DNA of 24,903 bases from a bacterium (GTDB lineage: Bacteria; Bacillota; Clostridia; Oscillospirales; CAG-272). The first letter of the stretch is position 1, and each line of letters begins with the position of its first letter. Position numbers and translations under genes: made by a program. The notes beneath the pieces are model-generated. The model was not told the DNA's origin and ran no database searches. It saw only the letters and a list, made by a program, of their open reading frames with translations. The stretch covers positions 1 to 24,903 of the forward strand of contig SFZB01000008.1 of the NCBI GenBank assembly GCA_004558975.1, in the 5' to 3' direction. Shown here in pieces: positions 14,742-21,995 of this stretch.

Positions 14742-17192
14742 TCAGCGATCGGCGAGCCCGAGGCGCTCGATCATGGTCTCGCGCATTTTATATTTCAGGA
14801 TCTTCCCTGCCGCGTTCATGGGGAAAGCACGGACAAACACGAAATAGCGCGGTACCTTATGGCTCGCGATATGGGCGCGTCCGAAGTCGCGCATCTCCTC
14901 CTCCGTCGCGCTCTCACCGTCATGCAGGACGATCCACGCGCAGGCCTCCTCACCGTAGCGCGCATCCGGCACGCCGATGACCTGCACGTCCTTGACCTTC
15001 GGGTGCGTGAGGTAGAACTCCTCGATCTCGCGCGGGTAGAGGTTCTCCCCGCCGCGGATGATCATGTCCTTGAGGCGCCCCGTCACGCGGAAGTATCCCT
15101 CCGGCGTGCGGCAGCAGATGTCGCCCGTATGGAGCCAGCCGTCGCGGTCAATGGTCGCCGCCGTCGCGCGGGGCATTTTGTAATAACCTTTCATGATATT
15201 GAAGCCGCGGGCGACAAACTCGCCGTTCTCCCCGTCGGGCAGATCCTCCCCCGTCTCGGGGTCGATGATCTTGCACTCCACCCCGGGGAAAGCGGTACCC
15301 ACCGTCTCGACACGGTGGTCGAGATCCTCCCCGACTTCACCCATGGTGCAGCCGGGCGACGCCTCCGTCTGCCCGAACACGCTGACGATCTCCGTCATGT
15401 GCATCTCGCGGGCGGCACGGCGCATGAGCTCTGCCGGGCAGTTCGCCCCCGCCATGATGCCGGTGCGGACATGGGAGAAGTCCGTCCCCGCGAAATCTTC
15501 ATGCGCGAACATGGCGATGAACATGGTGGGAACGCCGTTGAAGCACGTGATGCGCTCCTCGGTGATACAGGCGAGCGACGACTTCGGCGAGAAGTACGGG
15601 AGCGGGCAGAGCGTGCCGCCATGGGTCATGATGGACGTCATCGTCAGCACCATGCCGAAACAATGGAACATCGGCACCTGCACCATCATGCGGTCGGCGG
15701 TGGAGAGGTCCATGCGATCGCCGATGATCTTCCCGTTATTGACGATATTCCGATGCGTCAGCATGACGCCCTTCGGGAAGCCGGTCGTGCCGGAGGTGTA
15801 CTGCATATTCGCGACGTCGTCGGGGCGCACACCGGCGGCGAGCCGCCGCACTTCTTCGGGCGGGACGGTCGCGCCGAGTTCGGAAAAGCGCTCCCACGTA
15901 AGCGCGCCGGGCATCGAAAAGCCGACGGTCACGATATGACGCAAAAACGGCAGGCGCTCCGCGTAGAGCGGCGCCTCCGGCGCTTTGTCTTTCAGCTCCG
16001 GGCAGAGCTCTGACATAATGCCGCGATAATCGGAATCCTTACAGTTTTCGATCATCACGAGTGTATGGGTATCCGACTGGCGAAGCAGATATTCCGCCTC
16101 CTGAATTTTATAGGCGGTGTTCACGGTGACGAGGACGGCACCGATCTTGACAGCCGCCCAGAAGGTCAGGAACCACTGAGGGACGTTCGTCGCCCAGACG
16201 GCGACATGGTATCCCGGCTTCACCCCGAGGGCAATCAGCGACGCGGCGATGCGGTCAACATCCTCTCGGAACGCGCGGTAGGTACGGGTATAATCGAGGG
16301 TCGGGTAACGGAAGGCGTACTGGTCGGGATAGGTCTCCGCCATCTCGTCGAGCACCTGCGAAAAGGTCTTATCAATGACCTCATACTTTTTCCACGGGAA
16401 CGTGCCGGTACCCGCCCGGTTCGACTGCAGGGAGCGTTTTTTCTCCCCGCCGAGGCGGGCACGCAGAAAAGCGGCACTGTGCGTGAGCAGAAGGTCGGCG
16501 TCGGCGATATCCGCCGTATCGAAGACGCAGTAGCCGTCATAGTTCAGCGACCGAAGCGCGTCGAGAAAATCTCCGGTGGGTAGTTCCCCTTCCCCGAGCA
16601 GGACATTCTCCCCCGCGCGGCGGTCACCGATGCGGACATAGGCGATATAGGCGCCGAGGGTGGTGATGGTCGTCTCGGCGCTCTCGCCGCCCTCAAAGTA
16701 CGTCGCGCGGATATTCCACGCGGCGCCGACGCCGACAGCGCGAAAGGCGTGCAGGATTGCGAGCAGGCGCTCGGTGTTTGCAAGGTCGCCCGTCGTCTCA
16801 AAGAGGAGCCGTACACACCGGGCGTCTCCCTGTTCCGCGACCGGGCGAAGAGAAGCGGCGATGCGGGCGGGATCGACGCCTCCCGCCACCGTGACGATGA
16901 CGGCGGGGATCCCTGCATCGGACGCCGCGAGGCAGTAACGGTCGATCTCGCGCCGCGAGACTTCCGTCCCGTCAGCCGGGGTCGGGCAAGTCAATGCCGA
17001 AAGCGCGAGGCGCCTGTTTCGCAACTTACGCCGCGCGCCCGCGGCGTCCGTGCCGAAGGGACCGTCCGGGAGGGCGGCGACGGCATCGAGATCATGCAGC
17101 TCCATGCCCTCATAGCCGTATTCGGCGGCGGTATTACAGAGCGTAAAAAAGGTCGGAGACGGCACGAGCGCCGTCGAAAAAGCCAGTTTCAT
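14742..17192 (-). CDS. TIM-barrel (xylose-isomerase-like) domain fused to acyl-CoA synthetase
   Basis: This is an 816-residue fusion. Residues 1-250 look like a sugar-phosphate-isomerase/AP-endonuclease-2 barrel: ELHDLDAV, LLFETTG, AYVRIGDR and LLGEGELPTGDFLDALRSLNYDGYCVFD. The barrel keeps Glu132, but the family's usual His after strand 7 (HxKD) is Arg (VRIGD) and the final Glu is Asp, so metal chemistry may be altered or lost. Residues about 275-816 form a complete AMP-dependent acyl-CoA synthetase with YTSGTTGFPKGVMLTH (465-480), SVFGQTEAS, LHTGD, RGGENLYPREIEEF and the catalytic Lys in AGKILKYKMRE. The ligase is of the FadD/long-to-medium-chain type and differs from the two XRE-cupin ligases. 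Its ATG overlaps the stop of the LeuA-like gene (17189-17192), so the two are translationally coupled. Confidence 0.88.
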   Translation of the reverse strand: MKLAFSTALVPSPTFFTLCNTAAEYGYEGMELHDLDAVAALPDGPFGTDAAGARRKLRNRRLALSALTCPTPADGTEVSRREIDRYCLAASDAGIPAVIVTVAGGVDPARIAASLRPVAEQGDARCVRLLFETTGDLANTERLLAILHAFRAVGVGAAWNIRATYFEGGESAETTITTLGAYIAYVRIGDRRAGENVLLGEGELPTGDFLDALRSLNYDGYCVFDTADIADADLLLTHSAAFLRARLGGEKKRSLQSNRAGTGTFPWKKYEVIDKTFSQVLDEMAETYPDQYAFRYPTLDYTRTYRAFREDVDRIAASLIALGVKPGYHVAVWATNVPQWFLTFWAAVKIGAVLVTVNTAYKIQEAEYLLRQSDTHTLVMIENCKDSDYRGIMSELCPELKDKAPEAPLYAERLPFLRHIVTVGFSMPGALTWERFSELGATVPPEEVRRLAAGVRPDDVANMQYTSGTTGFPKGVMLTHRNIVNNGKIIGDRMDLSTADRMMVQVPMFHCFGMVLTMTSIMTHGGTLCPLPYFSPKSSLACITEERITCFNGVPTMFIAMFAHEDFAGTDFSHVRTGIMAGANCPAELMRRAAREMHMTEIVSVFGQTEASPGCTMGEVGEDLDHRVETVGTAFPGVECKIIDPETGEDLPDGENGEFVARGFNIMKGYYKMPRATAATIDRDGWLHTGDICCRTPEGYFRVTGRLKDMIIRGGENLYPREIEEFYLTHPKVKDVQVIGVPDARYGEEACAWIVLHDGESATEEEMRDFGRAHIASHKVPRYFVFVRAFPMNAAGKILKYKMRETMIERLGLADR

Positions 17193-18583
17193 TCCCGTCC
17201 ATCCTCGTAGATGATCTTATTCAGGGCGTTGAGGTAGGCGCGCACGCTCGCGCCGATGATATCGGTCGAGATGCCCTGCCCCGCGTACAGTCTGCCGTCG
17301 TGACGCAGCTTGACGAGGGCGGAGCCGACGGCGCCGCGCCCCTCCGTCACCGACTGAATCTCGAAGTCGTCGAGCTCATAGTGGTGCCCGATGATCTGTT
17401 CGAGCGCACGGAACGCCGCGTCGATCGGACCGTCACCCATGGAAACACCCGACTGTGTGCGTTCCCCGGTCTTCAGCGTGACCTCCGCCATCGGTGAGAT
17501 CACATTCCCGGTGCTGACGAGATAACTGACAAGGTGATAGGTCGAAGGCACCTGCATGGCGGCGGTGGCGACAATGGCTTCCAGTTCCCGAGCGTCGATG
17601 GATTCCTTCTTCTCCGCAACGCGCTGCACCTCGCGCACGACCTGGGCAATATCCTCATCGGAGAGTTCATAGCCGAGGGCGTTGCAGGCGTCGGAGACCT
17701 CACCGACCGTCGCATCCGCGCCGAGCGCGATGCGCGCGGCGATAGGATCCTGTCGCTTCCCGCCGACGCCGCCGGCGGTGCGGTCGATCTCCTCCGTCTC
17801 CCGATGGATCGCGGTGGCGACGAGGCGAGAGGATAGCCCCAGCGTCTCGCCGCGGGCAGTCAGCAGATCGGAGAACGCCGCCGCAGGGTAAGAGGCGCCG
17901 CCCATGCCGGTGACGACCCCGGCGGCACCCGCCGTGAGCGCCGCGGCGGCGACCGCAGACGCGAGCCCGAGCGACATCGCGGGGCGGATCAGGAGCGAGC
18001 ACGCGGGCGTCACAAGCGCCCGGACGGTCGCCGCCGCCTCCTCGGGGAGCCAGTTCCCGGCATCATCGCAAAGGACAAACGAAGTGACCCCGACGGCGAT
18101 GACATCCTGCATGAGCTCCGAAAGAAAAGCGGGCTCTGCGCGGGAGGCATCCTCCGCCACAAATTCAACAGCCGGGGCGATCTCACGCGCCGCACGGCAG
18201 AGCGAAACGGCATAGTCGCGGGCGGCATGCGCCTTTTTGTGTAAGCGGTACTCCATGCCGAGCGTAGAAGTCGGCATGACGACCTGCAGGACCGGGTGAA
18301 TGGCGTCGCGGATACTCTCATACGCCGCGACGACGCCCTCCTCACAGGTCACGGGAATCTTGACGGCAACCTCCCCGGCGGCAAGCGCGATCGTGCGGTT
18401 CACGACCGTCTCCTCGCGCGGGCGGGTCATGGCGGGGAGCTCGATCGCGTCCACCCCGGCGCCCGAAAGAATCTCGGCAATCCGCGTCCGCTCACGGAAC
18501 GTCAGCGGCGCCTCGCGCCCGGCGGCGCACACCGCGAGCGTTCTGTCCGAAACCGTAACCTCTCTTACATTCTGCTGTTTCAT
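17189..18583 (-). CDS. LeuA-like protein with degenerate catalytic domain and intact regulatory domain
   Basis: This 464-residue protein has the isopropylmalate/homocitrate synthase architecture: a TIM barrel (about 7-270), a linker, and a LeuA regulatory domain (about 350-464) with GDGPIDA and DIIGASVRAYLNALN. The catalytic signatures are altered. The canonical TLRDGEQ is TLAVCAA (15-21). The metal-binding HxH(N/D)D-GLA segment is RPAMSLGLA (200-208). The NG-GERAGN motif is TGMGGASYP. Conserved non-catalytic pieces such as PTS (104-106) and EDASR (144-148) remain. It therefore should not condense acetyl-CoA with an oxoacid in the usual way and may instead be a leucine-sensing partner or a changed enzyme. 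AGGGAG lies 6 nt upstream of the ATG. It heads the operon behind a Leu-type T-box. Confidence 0.85.
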   Translation of the reverse strand: MKQQNVREVTVSDRTLAVCAAGREAPLTFRERTRIAEILSGAGVDAIELPAMTRPREETVVNRTIALAAGEVAVKIPVTCEEGVVAAYESIRDAIHPVLQVVMPTSTLGMEYRLHKKAHAARDYAVSLCRAAREIAPAVEFVAEDASRAEPAFLSELMQDVIAVGVTSFVLCDDAGNWLPEEAAATVRALVTPACSLLIRPAMSLGLASAVAAAALTAGAAGVVTGMGGASYPAAAFSDLLTARGETLGLSSRLVATAIHRETEEIDRTAGGVGGKRQDPIAARIALGADATVGEVSDACNALGYELSDEDIAQVVREVQRVAEKKESIDARELEAIVATAAMQVPSTYHLVSYLVSTGNVISPMAEVTLKTGERTQSGVSMGDGPIDAAFRALEQIIGHHYELDDFEIQSVTEGRGAVGSALVKLRHDGRLYAGQGISTDIIGASVRAYLNALNKIIYEDGRE

Positions 18584-18614
18584 CCTGTTCTCCCTTCCCG
18601 GTCATACAAACTGA

Positions 18615-18895
18615 CGTTAAAAACAAAAAACCGCAGAAGTCCTAAGACTCCTGCGGGATGATTGCGATGCAACCACGGTACCACCCGACATTGTCGCCGC
18701 GGGGCGACCGCTCTGACGGCTCTGACAAGCCGAGGATCTGTGACGGGATCCGCCCGGGTGCCCTTACTGCGACAGCGGTTCGGGGCGCCTGCTCCGGTAC
18801 GAGACTGTCGTCATCCGACCCCGACGCCTTGCACCGACCGGCGACTCTCTGTATGGGTCATGCGATAACGGCATAATACCATCCAAGCATTTATT
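18615..18895 (-). promoter_or_regulatory. T-box riboswitch 3 (Leu-type leader of the LeuA-like operon)
   Basis: The leader carries CAGAGAG, a distal loop GGUCGGUGCAA closed by CGCC/GGCG, helix GACCC/GGGUC, and a T-box core GGGUGGUACCGUGG at 18673-18686. Above the GGUA/UACC helix the specifier strand reads AGU-CUC-G, placing CUC (Leu) at 18801-18803 followed by a purine, the normal T-box pattern. The UGGU bulge fits a discriminator A, as in tRNA-Leu. Confidence 0.9.
18625..18656 (-). terminator. T-box 3 attenuator terminator
   Basis: CCGCAGGAGUC (18646-18656) pairs with GACUUCUGCGG (18631-18641) over 11 bp with a 4-nt loop. Six U residues (18625-18630) follow. Confidence 0.92.
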
Positions 18896-18901
18896 GACTG
18901 C

Positions 18902-18930
18902 ATTATACACGACCGTGGGCGACGTGTCAA
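18902..18930 (-). promoter_or_regulatory. Promoter of T-box 3, overlapping the yerC stop codon
   Basis: This is a perfect consensus promoter: TTGACA (18925-18930), a 17-bp spacer and TATAAT (18902-18907). The yerC TGA stop (18927-18929) lies inside the -35 hexamer. Confidence 0.92.
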
Positions 18931-19241
18931 GAGTTTTTTTCACGCTCCTCCGCGAGGTATTCCGCAAGCAGACCGGCATACCCGCCCGATCCGTGCTTGA
19001 TACACCGATTGACGCGGCTGAGCGTCGCCGACGAAATTTTCACCGCCCCGCTGACCTGCTGATAGGTCGCGCCGGAGAGGAGCAGACGCGCGGATTCCAC
19101 CCGCTGTGCCATGTATTCGATCTCCGTATCCGTGCAGACATCGGTGAGAAAGCGCTTGACTTTTTCGGGCGTATCCAGCGTTGCCATCACCCCGAAAAGC
19201 AACTCCAGTTGCTCAGACAGCGTCGTGACTTCTCCGTTCAT
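18927..19241 (-). CDS. yerC: TrpR-like regulator, YerC/YecD family
   Basis: This 104-residue protein matches the YerC/YecD family found across Bacillota, which shares the TrpR fold. Characteristic pieces are the N-terminal helical region, FLTDVCTDTEIEYMAQRVESARLLLSG and the helix-turn-helix TYQQVSGAVKISSATLSRVNRCIKHGSGGY. TrpR-fold proteins bind operator DNA as dimers; the ligand of YerC proteins is not established, and the Trp-binding residues should not be assumed. The ATG at 19241 is preceded by GGAGGAACCT. The longer frame to 19352 runs through the promoter and is rejected. The gene has its own promoter, is divergent from the methionine operon, and has no terminator before the T-box 3 promoter. 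Confidence 0.9.
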   Translation of the reverse strand: MNGEVTTLSEQLELLFGVMATLDTPEKVKRFLTDVCTDTEIEYMAQRVESARLLLSGATYQQVSGAVKISSATLSRVNRCIKHGSGGYAGLLAEYLAEEREKNS

Positions 19242-19272
19242 AGGTTCCTCCGAAATGACTTTTTCCGCTTTC

Positions 19273-19301
19273 AGTATAGCACATCGCTTTATCTCTGTAA
19301 A
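19273..19301 (-). promoter_or_regulatory. yerC promoter
   Basis: TTTACA (19296-19301), a 17-bp spacer and TATACT (19273-19278) lie about 32 bp upstream of the yerC start. It is back-to-back with the methionine T-box promoter, with 34 bp between the two -35 boxes. Confidence 0.85.
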
Positions 19302-19335
19302 GCGGTAAAGCCAAAAAGTTTTTTTGCGAAACGCC

Positions 19336-19364
19336 TTGACACGGGCGTACAAATCGGGTATAAT
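19336..19364 (+). promoter_or_regulatory. Promoter of the methionine T-box operon
   Basis: This is a perfect consensus promoter: TTGACA (19336-19341), a 17-bp spacer and TATAAT (19359-19364). The T-box leader begins about 7 nt downstream. Confidence 0.92.
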
Positions 19365-19370
19365 GAGCCA

Positions 19371-19640
19371 AAATCAGCAAGGCGAGGAGGGAGAGGGTCT
19401 TCCCCGAGGGTGCCAAGAGAGCCGACGTGTGGTGTGAGTCGGTCGCCCGGAGAGAATGTGCCTATGGCTCCTGAGCCGGAGGTTCGAGCGCGTCAGACGC
19501 GTGTAGGGTCTCCCGTGTGGCGCGCGAGAGCTTCGCCGGGGCGTGTCAGCGCCTGTGAGGGCACGGTTTCGACCGTGAATTTGAGTGGTACCGCGGAGTC
19601 ATCCGTCTCAAAAAGAGACGGGTGTTTTTTGTTTTTTTAC
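19371..19640 (+). promoter_or_regulatory. T-box riboswitch 4 (Met-type leader of metY-metA)
   Basis: Stem I shows AAGAGAG, helix CCGAC/GUCGG around a GUGUGGUGUGA loop, and a specifier strand AGA-AUG-UG, placing AUG (Met) at 19456-19458. The T-box core GAGUGGUACCGCGG is at 19583-19596. The Met reading agrees with the two methionine genes downstream, and the UGGU bulge fits a discriminator A. The AGUA loop-E strand is not obvious here, so the lower part of stem I is less certain. Confidence 0.88.
19603..19638 (+). terminator. T-box 4 attenuator terminator
   Basis: CCGTCTC (19603-19609) pairs with GAGACGG (19615-19621) across a 5-nt A-rich loop. Two T tracts follow (19625-19630 and 19632-19638). 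The stem sits 6 nt after the T-box core. Confidence 0.85.
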
Positions 19641-19682
19641 ACAAAATATAAAGGATATACCGAATACCGAAAGGAGTTCATC

Positions 19683-20972
19683 ATGAAAAAGACAGGCATC
19701 GCCACCACCTGTGTGCAGGGTGGCTACACACCGAAGAACGGGGAGCCGAGACAGATCCCCATCGTGCAGAGCACGACCTTCCGTTACGAGACAAGCGAGG
19801 CGATGGGCGACCTCTTCGACCTCAAAGCGAGCGGCTACTTCTATTCCCGCCTGCAGAACCCGACCTGCGACGCGGTCGCCGCGAAGATCGCCGCCCTCGA
19901 GGGCGGAACTGCCGCCATGCTGACCTCCTCCGGGCAAGCCGCCAACTTCTTTGCCGTGTTCAATATCGCCGGAGCTGGCGATCACGTCGTCGCCTCCGCC
20001 CACATTTACGGCGGCACGTTCAATCTCTTCGCCGTCACGATGAAGCGTATGGGCATCGACTTCACGTTCGTCTCCCCCGACGCGACCGACGAGGAGCTGA
20101 ACGCCGCATTCCGCCCGAACACCAAGGCGGTCTTCGGCGAGACCGTCTCCAACCCGTCCCTGACCGTCCTCGACATCGAGCGGTTCGCGAAAGCGGCACA
20201 CGCGCACGGCGTCCCGCTGATCGTCGACAACACCTTTGCGACGCCGGTGAACTGTCGCCCGTTCGACTTCGGCGCAGACATCGTCACGCACTCGACCACC
20301 AAGTATATGGACGGACACGGTGCCGCCGTCGGGGGCGCCATCGTCGACTCCGGCAAATTCGACTGGGCGGCGAACGCCGAGAAGTTCCCCGGTCTATGCA
20401 CCCCGGACGAAAGCTACCACGGCATCACTTATGTAAAAGAATTCGGGCAGGCGGGCGCCTATATCACCAAGGCGACGGCACAGCTCATGCGCGATTTCGG
20501 CTGTACCCAATCGCCACAGAGCGCTTTTCTCTTAAACCTCGGGCTCGAGAGCCTGCATCTGCGTATGAAGCAGCACTGCGCGAACGCCCTGAAGGTGGCG
20601 ACTTTCCTGGGGAGCCACCCGAATGTCACCTGGGTTCGCTATCCCGACCTTCCGGGGGACCCCTACCATGCACTCCAGCAGAAATACCTGCCGAACGGTT
20701 CCTCCGGCGTCGTCAGTTTCGGCGTGCGGGGCGGGCGCCGTGCGGCGGAAGCCTTCATGAAGCAGCTGAAAGTCGCCGCCATCGAGACGCACGTCGCGGA
20801 CGCGCGCACCTGCTGTCTGCACCCGGCGAGCGCCACGCACCGTCAGCTGACCGATGAACAACTCGTCGCGGCGGGGGTGAGCCCCGACCTCGTCCGCTAC
20901 TCCTGCGGGATTGAGGACCCGGACGACCTCATCGCCGACCTTGCCGCCGCACTCGACGCGGTGGAGGCATAA
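19683..20972 (+). CDS. metY: O-acetylhomoserine sulfhydrylase (Cys/Met metabolism PLP enzyme)
   Basis: This 429-residue member of the Cys/Met-metabolism PLP family most likely makes homocysteine from O-acetylhomoserine and sulfide in the cytoplasm. It begins ATTCVQGGYTP with IPIVQSTTFRYE and YSRLQNPT, and binds PLP through Lys207 in THSTTKYMDGHG. It carries the segment KEFGQAGAYITKATAQLMRDFG that is typical of the longer MetY group. Its length exceeds that of cystathionine gamma-synthases (about 380). AAAGGAG (19670-19676) lies 6 nt before the ATG. It is the first gene of a two-gene methionine operon under T-box 4, and metA, which supplies its substrate, starts 5 nt after its stop. A long in-frame extension upstream covers the leader and is ignored. 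Confidence 0.94.
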   Translation: MKKTGIATTCVQGGYTPKNGEPRQIPIVQSTTFRYETSEAMGDLFDLKASGYFYSRLQNPTCDAVAAKIAALEGGTAAMLTSSGQAANFFAVFNIAGAGDHVVASAHIYGGTFNLFAVTMKRMGIDFTFVSPDATDEELNAAFRPNTKAVFGETVSNPSLTVLDIERFAKAAHAHGVPLIVDNTFATPVNCRPFDFGADIVTHSTTKYMDGHGAAVGGAIVDSGKFDWAANAEKFPGLCTPDESYHGITYVKEFGQAGAYITKATAQLMRDFGCTQSPQSAFLLNLGLESLHLRMKQHCANALKVATFLGSHPNVTWVRYPDLPGDPYHALQQKYLPNGSSGVVSFGVRGGRRAAEAFMKQLKVAAIETHVADARTCCLHPASATHRQLTDEQLVAAGVSPDLVRYSCGIEDPDDLIADLAAALDAVEA

Positions 20973-20977
20973 GCGCC

Positions 20978-21895
20978 ATGCCGATCAAAATCCCGAACGA
21001 ACTGCCGGCGGTACGTACGCTCGAAGACGAGAACATTTTCGTCATGACCGAGACGCGCGCCGTCACGCAGGACATCCGCCCCTTAAAAATCCTGATTCTG
21101 AATCTGATGCCCACCAAGGTGGATACCGAGACGCAACTCTGCCGTCTGCTCGGCAACACCCCCCTGCAGGTCGAGCCGGAGCTTATCCACACCCGCTCGC
21201 ACGTCTCGAAAAACACCCCCGAGGAACATCTGCTCTCCTTCTACCGCACGTTCGACGAAATCCGCGAGAACAACTATGACGGTCTTGTCATCACGGGTGC
21301 ACCCGTCGAGCGTCTCCCCTTTTCCGAGGTGGAATACTGGGAGGAACTGAAGGAGATCATGGAATGGTCGAAAACGCACGTTTACAGCACGCTCCACATC
21401 TGCTGGGGCGCGCAGGCGGGTCTATACTACCACTACGGCATCGACAAAGTGCCGCTCGAGCGGAAACTGTCCGGCGTGTACCCACACACGGTGGAATACA
21501 AGCGCTCCATTCTCTTCCGCGGGTTTGACGACGTGTTCTACGTGCCGCATTCCCGCCACACCGGCATCGACCGCGCCGCCATCGAGGCAATCCCCGAACT
21601 GCGGATCCTCGCCTCCTCGCCCGAGGCGGGCGTCTTCGCCGTCACCGCCAACCACGGCAGACAGATCTTCCTCACCGGGCACGCGGAATACGACCCCGAC
21701 ACGCTGAAAAAGGAATATCTGCGCGACCGGCAACTCGACCCCGCGACCCCCGTACCGGAGCACTACTTCCCGGACGACGACCCAAGCCGCGCGCCGCTCG
21801 TGCGCTGGCGCTCGGCGGCGAACCTGCTCTTCACCAACTGGCTGAACTATTTCGTCTATCAATCGACCCCCTATGACATTTCCAGTATCGGATAA
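20978..21895 (+). CDS. metA: Homoserine O-acetyltransferase, MetA type
   Basis: This 305-residue MetA-family acyltransferase activates homoserine at its hydroxyl group. The catalytic triad elements are Cys142 in HICWGAQA and His235 and Glu237 in TGHAEYD, at exactly the family's standard positions. Residue 111 is Glu (ITGAPVE). In characterised members Glu111 gives acetyl-CoA preference and Gly111 succinyl-CoA preference, so the product should be O-acetylhomoserine, the substrate of the MetY encoded just upstream. The ATG is 5 nt after the metY stop, and its likely ribosome-binding site GGAGG (20963-20967) lies inside the end of metY. A terminator follows the stop closely. Confidence 0.96.
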   Translation: MPIKIPNELPAVRTLEDENIFVMTETRAVTQDIRPLKILILNLMPTKVDTETQLCRLLGNTPLQVEPELIHTRSHVSKNTPEEHLLSFYRTFDEIRENNYDGLVITGAPVERLPFSEVEYWEELKEIMEWSKTHVYSTLHICWGAQAGLYYHYGIDKVPLERKLSGVYPHTVEYKRSILFRGFDDVFYVPHSRHTGIDRAAIEAIPELRILASSPEAGVFAVTANHGRQIFLTGHAEYDPDTLKKEYLRDRQLDPATPVPEHYFPDDDPSRAPLVRWRSAANLLFTNWLNYFVYQSTPYDISSIG

Positions 21896-21898
21896 AAC

Positions 21899-21937
21899 AA
21901 AGCGCGACCGGGAAGCCTTGGCTCCCGGTCGCGTTTT
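21899..21937. terminator. Terminator between metA and the convergent SDR gene
   Basis: CGCGACCGGGA (21903-21913) pairs with TCCCGGTCGCG (21923-21933) over 11 bp and is followed by TTTT. The flanking AAAAC gives a partial U tract on the minus strand, so it can serve both convergent genes. It starts 4 nt after the metA stop. Confidence 0.88.
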
Positions 21938-21995
21938 ATGCGCACGGTCTTACGCTGTATGTGGTCGGATACGGAAACGCTGCATCACATGGTTG

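Noticed and set aside
17189..18583. Calling this gene a normal 2-isopropylmalate synthase (leuA)
   Set aside because: RDGEQ, HxH and GERAGN are all replaced, so the standard reaction cannot be supported; only the fold and regulatory domain agree.
18894..19682. In-frame 263-codon extension of metY through the leader
   Set aside because: It covers the yerC gene on the other strand, two promoters and the T-box 4 leader; metY starts at 19683 with AAAGGAG.
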